From positions 23,493,817 to 23,557,816 of the forward strand of contig NC_087261.1 in the NCBI RefSeq assembly GCF_037042905.1: a DNA stretch of 64,000 nt, given 5' to 3'. The notes beneath the pieces are model-generated. The model had not been told where the DNA came from, ran no database searches, and was given only the letters and a program-made list of their open reading frames with translations. The translations under genes and the position numbers were made by a program. Every line of letters starts with the position of its first letter. Position 1 is the stretch's first letter. Origin of the DNA: Lytechinus pictus (taxonomy: Eukaryota; Echinodermata; Echinoidea; Temnopleuroida; Toxopneustidae). This document shows positions 19,840 to 31,300 of this stretch, piece by piece.

Positions 19840-20130
19840 TAGACCTCTAGATCTCGAACTACAGTCCCTAGCTTTAGATCTAGGCCTAGATCTAGATCCT
19901 TTAGATCTAGCAATAGAAATAATCCAACGTTAGATCTCTAGCCTAACGTTACTTCCTTTAAAGGCCTTACATTAGATCTACTGTAGACTAGCCTACATTT
20001 ACTACTTTTTGATTTAGGAATCTACATTGAGCATGTTGAGAGTCTACAAATCTCTAGATCTAGACATATTACATGTAGACCTAGATTGTTATAGATCTAG
20101 TTCTAGGTCTAGATCTAGCCTAGGCCAGCG
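19840..20130. repeat. AGATCT/CTAG-dense segment
   Basis: About ten AGATCT palindromes, most overlapping CTAG as in CTAGATCTAG, occur in about 300 bp, with more scattered copies to about 21010. There is no fixed period, so it is not a simple tandem repeat. Confidence 0.6.
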
Positions 20131-21763
20131 TTAGAGATTCCAGATCATACAGTAGACTAGATCAGCCAGTCCTAACATTAGGGCTACCGGCTAGGCTAGA
20201 AATAGAATCTAGAATGAATAGATAGCACAGACTAACCTTAGGCCTGGATCTAAATTCTTACATAAATCTAGGTCAGGCCTAGTCTAGTCAAGACTGAGCC
20301 GTTGGTCTAGGTTTAGGCCTGTTTTCTAGTCCTGGACCTGGAAACCTAAACAAGTCCCCCAAAATGTTTAAATAAAAAAAACTTCAAAGAAACAGATATG
20401 GACCTAAACAGGAGTAGAGAGATGTCTAGGACTAATTCTAAATTTTGCCAGGCCTAGTTACTTGGCAAGCAATGCAGCGATAGTCAGATCTAACGGGATT
20501 TATTTTAAAAATTCTGACATTTTACTGTCATATCACATTGCCTTGGTGAGAGAGGCCAACGTAGACTGTCATAGTTCAGCGGAACAACCAATGCAGAGAC
20601 TGTTCAAAGCTTTTTGTCTACATGTATGTAAGAAGACAAATCAGATCTATTCCACTAGATCTAAGTAAGGTTAGAAAAGCAATCTATATCTATCCCTGTC
20701 CCAAGGGCAGGCTAAGCCAGTCTAAGTCCTGAATGTTGTTCTTAGCCTAGACCAATATGTAGCTTCAGTCTCGGTTGCTCCACTAAATAGACGGTACGTT
20801 TTGCTTCAGGAAAGTAAAAAAGTCAAAACAATGTTCAAAACTTCAATTCTCCTCCAAAAAAAGGAGTCCAAACAATTGTTGGCCTAGGCTAGTACTGAGT
20901 AGGGCCTATAGGCCTAATGTTAGACCCAAGACTACTCTCAAAAGTTACAAAAAATTTCTCTTACTTAAAGTTAGAATAATATTGTCGACCATTTAACTTA
21001 TTGTTTTAGATCTAGGACTAGAGTCTAGACTCTAGTCTAGAGTGGGTGAGGGGAATCTAGTCAATTTAGATTTTGACAAACGTGAAAAGCAATAAATGGG
21101 ACTGATACACAAAAAACTATGCAGGTCACTCGGTTTGGGATTGAAATGTTTTAGTAATTAAAAAATATAAAGATAATCTGAAAGAAAATTTCTTACCATA
21201 TATGGGTGATGAATGTTTTTCTTTCACTACAATAGTTGTAATTAGTTTCCATAAAATCCAAATTTTTAAGAAAAAACAACTTTAGTGACATTTTTTCAAC
21301 TTCGTTGCAGTCATCCCTGCAGCAGTAATTTACCACAAAGGTGCTAGTCTTGGTTAAAAGAGGATTATTATTTCCAAACAGAATTTAAACCCGGGTTTAG
21401 CCCAGGTTTAGTTAAACCTGGCTATCAGAATACCAAAATAATTAAACTACACTTAGACCAGAGGTGAGGTTTAGAGGAGGTTTAGTTAAACCAGGGTTAA
21501 CTTTAGACTAGGGTTAAGTTAAACCTGCTATCAGAATACGGGCCGATATGTTTACATTGACTAGCACGCTTGATTGGTGTCGGCACTTGACAGGTGAATG
21601 AACTTTCCTAGATTTCTTGTGTGAAGAAATCCTTATAAACTGAGACAGTCCCTGTAAACTGGGACGATCCCAATTTTCTGACCAGCGCCTCTACTGTAGA
21701 TGACAGATTTCTCAATCATCATGATCATCCAGAGGATTTTTTTCAATAACTCCGGCCCAAGGT

Positions 21764-22377
21764 TAACCCAGAGAGCTCCAGCCCGCGTAGCGGGCTGGAG
21801 CCCAGACGCGCAGTGTACAAACGGGCATTCAGGTGAGAGTACCGTGAAGTTTGGTCAATATCATTTACATAATACATAATTTAAACAGAAATTAAGCACT
21901 TACCACGATTGTATGGATGATAGTCTAACGAGTGGCAGTTTCCTGACATCGAGGCACAGACTGGAACCTCAAAAAACGATCAGTTCTGTCGCGGTAGCTC
22001 TCCTCTTTCAGAATTCAACACAAAATGGCCGATCGAGACCGAGGCTAGTATAGCACTAGCGCATATAGACTTTGTCAAATTCGCGCATGCGCCCTACACC
22101 CTCTCGAACGGCCATTTTGCTATGAATTTTGAAAGAAGGAGAGCCACCGCGACAGAACTGATCGTTTTTTGAGGTTCCAGTCTGTGCCTCGATGTCAGGA
22201 AACTGCCACTCGTTAGACTATCATCCATACAATCGTGGTAAGTGCTTAATTTCTGTTTAAATTATGTATTATGTAAATGATATTGACCAAACTTCACGGT
22301 ACTCTCACCTGAATGCCCGTTTGTACACTGCGCGTCTGGGCTCCAGCCCGCTACGCGGGCTGGAGCTCTCTGGGTTA
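21764..22377. mobile_element. Mutator-like foldback element, 267-bp arms, perfect 9-bp target duplication
   Basis: Arms 21764-22030 and 22111-22377 are near-perfect reverse complements around an 80-bp centre. GCCCAAGGT flanks the element exactly on both sides (21755-21763 and 22378-22386). Long inverted repeats with a 9-bp target duplication are typical of Mutator-like elements. Each arm starts TAACCCAGAGAGCTCC and then has a subterminal hairpin (CAGCCCGC/GCGGGCTG). There is no transposase, so it is non-autonomous. Confidence 0.9.
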
Positions 22378-22444
22378 GCCCAAGGTATGCAATTACTTAA
22401 GTTATTTATATTTCCCTGATAATGGAAACCATGAAACTTTCAAT

Positions 22445-22610
22445 TTTGCTTAAAAAACAGTTTTAAATCGCGATCTATAAAACGCTAGTTCACTATACGT
22501 TGGCTGTAGGTACGGGGCCCCATCCCCTTCAGTCTATGTATGGTGAGTGGAGCCAACGTAAACTAGTTCAGCGGAACAACCAAAATACAGAGACTGAAGC
22601 TTTTGGTCTA
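22445..22610. repeat. Repeat with ACGTTGGCT/AGCCAACGT inverted motif
   Basis: ACGTTGGCT and AGCCAACGT pair around GGGGCCCCATCCCC. The right part (AGTTCAGCGGAACAACC) recurs at about 20570 and, inverted, near 20780 inside the neighbouring foldback element. Confidence 0.45.
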
Positions 22611-22612
22611 AT

Positions 22613-22780
22613 CGTTCAGTAAGTTTCTTCTCGTATGACTTTATTTTATAAATCGACGGTCTCCTCTACTCTGTCGAGCTCTTGTGAAATTCGCGGGAGT
22701 TTGTTGCAATTTTGCATGCGCTGTGCCTTCAATTTACCTGTACACGACGGCAGTAATATACACCCATGGGTGCGTTTAAA
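22613..22780. repeat. Upstream member of a diverged direct-repeat pair around PRIM2 exon 1
   Basis: It shares GTTCAGTAAGTTTC, ATTCGCGGGAGTTTGTTG, TTTTGCATGC and CACCCATGGGTG with 24041-24170 in the same order and orientation. Confidence 0.6.
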
Positions 22781-23099
22781 CATAACTTAAGTACGACAAT
22801 ACACCAGGCGGTGGACTGTACTGTTTCAGAAGAAGAAGAAGGCTTCAGAATACGGGCCTATATTTCCCACGTAGACACTCTAACTTAGATTACAATGTGT
22901 GGGACTGGGCTTAACGCTAGGGGACAAAATATCAGGTGAACTCACTTTAACACTTTTACTGGATCTCCGTATTTATCGTAAACCAATGATTTACAGGACG
23001 GAATCGATGAGAAGTATCTAAATTCTAAAAATGGTGCACGCAATGCTTGAAATCTTGAAATGTTCCCTGATTTTAAAATCCATCTCGCACATATCTTGA

Positions 23100-23315
23100 G
23101 GCTCATGGGCGCTGCCATCTTGGATTTGTGTTTGCGGAAGTGGAGAACACCCTCTCGCGGTTGATTTTGGCAAACGCGGGAAATTTAGTACGGGAAACTT
23201 TCGGCACAACATTACAATCTTTTTCGATTGATTCGAATTCACTGCGTGTGGCGCGGACCACTTTTAATATTTCTTCTGAAGACAGAGAGGTATTTCATCC
23301 AGATTTATCATTAAC
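23100..23315 (+). promoter_or_regulatory. PRIM2 promoter and 5' UTR region with E2F-like site
   Basis: This stretch is richer in CpG than its surroundings. GCGGGAAA at 23176-23183 is the reverse complement of the E2F consensus TTTCCCGC, GCCATCTTGG near 23113 resembles YY1, and GCGGAAGTG near 23135 resembles an ETS site. Primase genes are known E2F targets in animals. An in-frame TGA at 23277-23279 supports the ATG at 23316 as the start. Transcription start was not determined. Confidence 0.5.
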
Positions 23316-23469
23316 ATGGAATTCTCAGAGAACACCACGAAGAAGAGGATCAAGAAGGAGTCGTTCATTGACAAAACCAAAGAACCCCATTTGCTGTTTT
23401 ATCGGATTCCACCAATTGAGAACATTTCCCTCAGTGAATTTGAGGATCTTGCTAAACGAAGATTGGCAG
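23316..23469 (+). CDS. PRIM2: PRIM2 exon 1 (start codon)
   Basis: It starts in an AACATGG context and encodes [20 protein letters not shown], then [20 protein letters not shown]. The donor is CAG|GTAAGT. Confidence 0.94.
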
Positions 23470-25316
23470 GTAAGTCGGCGATTTCTTGCTTGCAGTTTTC
23501 AAGCGCAATGTACGCGCAATTCCCATGATTGTTTGATAAAATAGAGACACCAATAAATGCAATAACTTAAAAAACATAGGGGCCTACTTTTTATATTATT
23601 TTTGCTGACGATAATTAATACTTTTTGGAAAATATTGAAAGCGATGACAAATTAAACAAAAAAAAGAGAAAATTCTACGGACCTTGAAATTTGAATGAAG
23701 CCCGCAAGAGCTACCCTTCGTTTGTCAATAAATCATAATGTTTCACCAAAGTCTTTACAGTAAAAAGACTGGACACTTTGCCGACTTCGCGTAACGCTTT
23801 GCATCGATTTACGTGTAAAATAGTTTTTGTGCCTAGTCTTTCCCTCTACTTGTACAAGTTGTACTATTTGTACTTGTAGTGTCTTTGATATGAAGATAAA
23901 TCGCACGCCCTCTTTAGCTAATTAGACAAAAAATTTGGGAAATAGAAGCAAACTCCGTATTTTGTCAACGAGAAGAAAAATCAACGCTTAAATGATTGAG
24001 GGATAGGCTATATCATATTAGGGGGAATTGACTTCACATCGTTCGGTAAGTTTCGTAGGACTTGATTTTATAAATCCTCTTCTGAAATTCGCGGGAGTTT
24101 GTTGAAATTTTGCATGCCTTCAATTTTCCTGTACACAGCAGCAGTAATGCACCCATGGGTGTCTCAATGGCTGCCTGAATTGATGATGCTCTGGAGCAGA
24201 AATTTAGGCTGAAAAAAAGGGTCGAGCGTGGCACATACATGTACATACAAACAATGGCATGCTGAGTAACCCCCCCCCCCCCCCCCCCCGGGACGAAGAG
24301 TGCAAGAACATGATATGAAGGAAGTTAAAATCGAATGTGTTAGGGTCCAGACTCCAGGTCAATTTTTTTTTTTTTGGGGGGGGGGTGAATGTACTATTCT
24401 CACAACTGCCTAACGTTAACTGTTTAGCCCAAATGTTAAAGGTCTAGTCCACACAAGAAAAATATTGATTTAAATCTAGAGGAAACTCCAACAAGCATTT
24501 AAAAAAATGCTGAAAATTTCATCAAAATCAGATGAAAAATAATAAGAAAGGTATTTTAAAGTTCAACTTATTTTTCACAAAATAGTTATATTAACAAGTC
24601 AGGTCTAGATCTCACTATAACATAAGAAAAGTAAAAAAAAATAATTATTATTGTTGAGTGATTTCCCTTTAATTTTGTTTTTTTAGTTCTGAAGCATGTT
24701 GAGTCTGTTGGTATCCGGCATGTCAAAGGAAGTGAGGAGTATAACGAAAGAATGGACAAAGAACTAAAAAAATTGATGCCCATTGCCCACAAGAAGGTAT
24801 TGTAAATATTCACAACTGTTTAATAGTTCCAGAGAGAGAGAGAGGCCTGATTTTCATGAATCTAGTAATATTTCAATGATGATGATGGTGCTGATGGTGA
24901 TGATGATGATGATGATGACGGAGATGATGGGGAGGGTTTGGATAGCATTCACAGAGAGAGAAGGGGGGATCCTGTAATGCATGAACTGAGTCATAATGAT
25001 ATTTTAACTATGATTATGATAGGGATGATGATGATGATGATGATGAATTGATGAGTATGGAGATGAAGAGGATGAGGGGGTGGAGAGGGGGGATACTGTG
25101 ATGCATAAACTGAGTCATAATGATATTTTTACTATGATTATGATAGGGATGATGATGGTGATGATGATTTATAATGATAATAATGAGGATTCTGACAGTG
25201 ATGATGGAGATGATAAAGATGATGATGATGACTGATGATGATAAGGATGAAAATGATAATGACGATAGTGGTGATAATGATGATGGTGACGATGATGATG
25301 ATGATGATGGTGACAG

Positions 25317-25374
<58 letters not shown>

Positions 25375-28300
25375 AGCAATAAGGGATTATGAAGATGGGG
25401 AAGGCGATGATAGCAGTCAAGGGTTTACGATGGTAGGGTGGGTGTGATGATGATGCAGGAAAGAGACTATAGGCCTATGGTGACCGCAATCATGATGCTA
25501 ACATGTTGCTGCTGACTGTTGATGATGCAACAACTTTCTCACAGTTATGCTCTGGAACCCAAGCCACAAACAACCAAACAAATATTGCATCAATGTTTAA
25601 TAAATAAATATTTTCCATTGTAACTTCTTTTTTTATATTCTACCATGACAGATGAGTGGGGAAGACTTGGCAGCTCACAAGAGAGATGATCGGATCTCCC
25701 ATTTCATCTTGAGGTTGGCTTACTGCAGATCGTAAGTTGAATACAAAGGGTTACTCTTTGTTTAACCCATTGTAGACTAGCTGAGCCCATATCTAATCTA
25801 TCTCGGCTCTTTGGAAGATTTATAAAGACTTTGAGGGTTAAAAATAGTATCTTTAGTATAGTTGTGGGAATGTAAAAACATTTTGTTAAATTTTCTTTAC
25901 ATCGTAAACAATATAGGCCCTATTGGACAAATCTCAATTATAGTTCATGTAGATTAAGTAAACTTAGAATATGTCCATCTCCATGCATACAAATGTGGCT
26001 CAGAATGGTGTCATTTTAGGATAAAAATTGGTTTTATTTCTATGTCATAATTGTGATACTGGTATAGATTTAACATTGGATGTGCAATACACATTCTTTT
26101 TGCATTAACTACGTGTAACTTCTTAATTAAATCTGTTTAAATAATCATCACTAACCTACCATTTAAAGATAACAATTGTTTTGATAAGATACGAGATGTT
26201 AGTCAAAAGAACCGATGAGTTGTGTTTCACATTTCATATATTTTTTTAGGCTCTACATGTACCTTTTTGTTTCTTCTAATGGTGCTTTATAGGGAAGACC
26301 TCAGGCGATGGTTCATCCAGCAAGAGCTTGATCTGTTCAGGTATCGATTCCTGAGGGAATACAGTGAATCTGTCACGCAATTTCTGGCTGAGAACAAACT
26401 TCATTACACTCCAGTGAGTAGAGCATTAATTAATTTTCTTGTACATCATATCCATTGATTGAAATGATTTTAAGGAGTGGGAGGGGAAAGAGGTAGGGGT
26501 TTAGAGAAGCACCTTAACCCTTTGAACCCGAAAAGCCGGAATACCGGCTTCACCGTGAACGCGCATATACCCGGAATACAGGCTTCAAGTCGTGTGATTG
26601 GAAAGCAATTGTTTTTAGATATCAATTAATATTTAATACAGATATTTTGTCGATAACTTCAGTTTATAATTTCATGGATGAATGGCTTCCATTTATAAAG
26701 TTTTACCGTAAAAATGACCAAAATATACTGCCCTACCAAGGAGATTCGTGCGATGATACATGGTGATGTGTATACGGACCGTGCATAAGCTACTTTTGAA
26801 TTTACTTCTGTCAAAGCAATAATTTTGAGACAAAATTTGAGATTATAGTTGGTACGGGTAGCTATAAAACATCAGCCGGGCCAGGCCGGGACCAGCAGAG
26901 TGAGGTGCCGCTGACATAGCAAGGCTCATTTCAAACGTCATATGTTCTTTCATTTTTGCTGATAGTGCCCAAATAATTCAAGGTGAGGGTCACGACCGTC
27001 CCAATTAATTCAGAGTTCAAAGGGTTAAGCACACATATTCTTGCCAACTAAATGCTAAAGGCAGAGGGATTGTAAAAACACAATAGTCTTGTAAACGACA
27101 GCGAGCTAGGGGAGGGGGAAGAGGGGAAGGAGGTATAAGAGAAACCTTTAATCACACATATTCTTACCAACTCAATGCTGAAGGCAGACAAAAGTCTTGT
27201 ACATGTAAATGAAAGAGATGGAGGGGAAAGGTGAAGGAAGAGAAAGGGGGAGGGGGTAGAGAAACTCCTTATTCCTGCCACCTCAGTGCTGAAGGCAGAA
27301 TGATTATAAAAGCAAAAAAAAGTCTCATAAATGAAAGAGATCAAGGGAAAAGTAGAATTGAAGAAGACGAGGAATAATTAGAAATGCTGGGATCGGTATT
27401 TTTTTCAAGAACTGGAGTTGAATAAAATAATAAGACTTTAAGTGATGGTGGAAAACTATGAGATTTAAAAATGGAGAGGCGTAGTAACCCATGTTCAAAC
27501 AACGAAAAAGGATACTCCGGCAGATGGATGGATAGAAGTACACTGTATGATACCAATTTTTTTCTGTAGATATATAAACATATGTCTTGAAACATTGCTG
27601 TTATTTTCACTTTTATCTTACAGATCCCTGAGAACGAGAAAGATGCATTGAATGAGAAGTTGGTGAGATCTTCAGCGGGGATCAGCGCATCAATGATGGC
27701 CCATACAGACTTCTTCAAGGTTCCCTTCACCGAGGCCCTGGACCTTGTCAGAGGACGAAAGGTCTTCATTCAGAAGGTTAGACCATTGTTTAAGATGATG
27801 AGGAACCACTGGCATTAATTCTTTGGGTTTTTTTTTCAGGGCGTTGCCAATTTTCTATGTGGCACATTTCAAGAAAAAGAAGGCGATCCAAGCCAAAATC
27901 CTTGGATGGTCTTGGACCAGGCATTTTATAAAAATATATTTATTTATTCATTTAAAATCTGTTACATTGGAAAAGCTTTAATACTGCATTCAATGGGGAT
28001 TGTCCAGGGGTCTTTTGAGGGCAATTCGGGGGCAAAAGTGCTTAGTGAGTGACTTAAAATGGATTGAACAATGACCAAAGTGAGAGAGTAAACAAGTAAT
28101 TGCATAGGTGAGGAAATGAATAGATGCTTTGAAGAGTGAATGGATTAAATGACTATAAAATGAATATAAACGTTTGTATAGTGAGTGAGTGAGTGAGTGT
28201 GTGAGTGAGTGAGTGAGTGAGTGGTGAGTGAGTGAGTGGATGAATTAATGAATGAATGAATGAACAACTGAAGATAATTAGAGCAGCATTGAATAGTAAA

Positions 28301-31300
28301 TTATGAGATATACAGGAGTAAATTGGCACTAATACCATTTCTTTCATTCTCTGGGGTCCTTTTTTTTTTCTTGCAGGGATATGCCTTTGTACCTCACAGT
28401 GAGCTGGTGTCCATCGTTCTGACTGCTTTCAGGTCTCATCTATCACAAAGCCTTGCTGTAAGTTCTTTTTATTTTAATCATTCAAACAGAATCTAATAAA
28501 ATGACTACCCTTGGCTCTGAAATTAGGGGACACACCGTTTGCTCCGGTCTTAATATCTCAGTGGGCATAGGGATAGAGTTTTTGGTTCAGAATAATGTAA
28601 AGATAAGTATAAGGGGTTATTTGTTTTGGAGGTTAGGTTAAAATTATGTTTAGCTTAATTTTTATAAATTATAGTGGGGAACAGATTGTTAAGGATATTA
28701 AATGGATATCTATTGAACAAAGAAGGGACTATTTTTAGCAAACTTGATGTATAAATGTATCATGGAATTGCCCCATCTCGTGTATATAATAGTATTAAAA
28801 TGGTTTGTGAAAGACATGATGTTAGAACACGTGATTATAATACACTAAATGTTGTTCCACCTAAACCTAATATTGAATGCTTCAAGAAATATTTTATGTT
28901 CTCCACCGCACGGGTCTGGAACAATTTGCCAGATTCGCTTACGAATGCAATTTTTAGTTTCATTAAATTCTTTCAAATTATCCTTTTAAAAATGTATTTC
29001 TTATGATACTATGTCAATTTTCACCTCACATTGGCTGTCATACACAATTATTACGAGCACATATTAATGCATTTCTATTTTCATCTTTCCTTACTTTTCA
29101 TGTTATTACCGATATACCCTTCAGTTCTTTCTGGATAGTATTTTTTTAACCAATGTTTTTGTCTATGATAACCCTTTTCTTTATCGTAATATACAATTCC
29201 CTTATTCCTCCTTAACATTGATGTTACGTTGCTATAATTTGTAATTAGACATACATTAATACCTTATTGATATTGTTTCACCCAATTTTCTATATATTTC
29301 CTATAATGCCATAATTAATTCATTACTATTTCTGAAAATATAGTACATTTTATGATGTTTAGTAAGCAAATAATATTCACTGAATTCCATGGGTGTATGT
29401 AAACCTTTGGCCTCAACTTTAGATCAACAAAATTTGCATTACAGATCTAATGCTTTCAGATTTTTTTTTTGGGGTAGATCACTGCGAGAGGAGTACCCCA
29501 CTTGGAGGAAGATGGCCGCCTCCTTCCGATGCTCAATAATCTAAGCAAGCAGTACTTGGGCCAGGACTACAGTAGCAGTAAAAGGTCTGGGAATTCAGCG
29601 ATCAACCTTGAAGACATAGAAAAGGTAATATCAAATGGTGATATGGATCCTGATTGGCTGAAATCTATCACATGACCAGTCAATAATTTATCAACGACTG
29701 ATACTAATGACTACTTAGGTTGGTCATGAGTTAGAGAGAATGATTGCTTGTTTGTTTGTTCACATCACCGTCTTACAAAACATATATCAAGGGCAATGCA
29801 CACCTTGCGAGTGGTCTAGTTCAACCCAATTTTGGATCAGATAGCTTTTTTATGAAAATATGAATGCATCAAATATTTTGATTTGAGGTTCAAATTAAAC
29901 TCTTAGAATACTAATACCGAAATTTTGGACTTCATTCTTAAGTAAAGGGGAGAAGTTGAAGACCCTGATTCATTGTTTCAACATTGACACCAAACTTGAC
30001 ATGTTTTTTTGTTTATTTCTCTCTTACTCTCACTGCTTTTTATATTAAACCCCTATCAGGTTTTAGAGCTAAGCAAATGGTCTATGTTCATAAAGTTGCT
30101 TTATCTATAAATTCTTGGTTGTATACTGTTTAATCTAATTATGTGAAATTGTGTGCTCTATTTTTCTGTTGACAATCAATTTTGAATAAATTTGAATTTT
30201 CATTTAGGTTTGGGAGCCTGATCAACATTTTTTTGTTTACACCGCACTTCTTAGCACTAACACCAAACTTAAAATCACCAACCTTTCGCCTTTTCTTTTT
30301 ATTTCTCAGTACTCCAAGCAGTCATTCCCGCTCTGCATGCGCCAGCTCCACATGTCACTCCGGGAACACCACCATCTCCGTCACGGAGGCAGGATGCAGT
30401 ATGGGTTATTCCTCAAGGGTATCGGGATGACCCTGGAACAAGCCATGACCTTCTGGAGGTCAGAGTTCACTCGTATCATGGATATGGACAAGGTAAAAGA
30501 ACTAAAAAGCTCATGTTATTTTAGCTGTGTTTTTATTTTACTGAAATCTCACTAGACAAGCCTTTTAAAATTTTCTTATTGATAGCGTAGTGGCCCAGTG
30601 GATTAGTCTTCTGACTTTGAAACAGAGGGTCGTGGGTTCGAATCCCAGCCATGGCGTAATTTCCTTCAGCAAGAAATTTATCCACATTGTGCTGCACTCA
30701 GCCCAGGTGAGGTGAATGGGTACCCGGCAGGATTAATTCCTTCAATGCATGATCGCTGAAAGGCAGCTCGAGCTAAAACCGGGGTAATAATAATAATAAC
30801 AACGCGCCTCGGAATAGAATATTTCTAGATAGATGGCGCTATATAAATGCCTATTATTATTATTATTATTATATCTTGGGGTCCCCATGGACTGATTCCC
30901 ACCAAATTTAGGTTTTGGGGTTTTTTCATCATTCTCTACCAAAATATGGTACACTGTATAAAAAATGCTGATATGCAAAAGGTGAAAATCGATGACGTCA
31001 CTTTCCGGTACTCTATTTGGTCTAATTGCTCTAGCTACAATACACTTTGTCTTACACTCTCCGTCTGATTTTACAATGAATCAAGAAAAGATTTCAAGAT
31101 CAAACATGAATTCCTATGGTTGGAGACCTTCCTCACATAGACACATCAAAACTTAAGCCCAGCACACACTATGCAATACGATACAGCACAATTTTTTATT
31201 AAATCGCATTTTGCATTACATAATAAAGTTCCGAAAGTAAAATTATGTCATTTTAAGTTCGGCATAATGCTTAATTTCTATTTCATTAGTCCAGCCACTA

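Larger units (their letters stand above)
18459..21544. mobile_element. Inner ~3.1-kb foldback element with GGCCCGTATTCTGATAG ends
   Basis: The left end GGCCCGTATTCTGATAG is followed by TTTAACTTAACCCTAGTCTA. The right end carries the reverse complement, ending CTATCAGAATACGGGCC at 21544. GAT occurs on both flanks, consistent with a 3-bp target duplication. It contains the X-box-like tandem array and the AGATCT-rich segment but no recognisable transposase. Confidence 0.72.
18201..21693. mobile_element. Outer foldback element (TAGAGGCGCTGGTC ends) split by a later insertion
   Basis: TAGAGGCGCTGGTC, then AAAATTGGGATTGTCCC at 18201-18240, is mirrored by GGGACGATCCCAATTTT, then GACCAGCGCCTCTA ending at 21693. 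The parts outside 18459-21544 add up to about 0.4 kb, a normal MITE length. This indicates the inner element landed inside this one. No transposase frame was seen. Confidence 0.7.

Noticed and set aside
25014-25447. Overlapping His-, Ser-, Asp- and Met-rich frames on both strands
   Set aside because: All frames of a GAT/ATG microsatellite are open; no coding signal.
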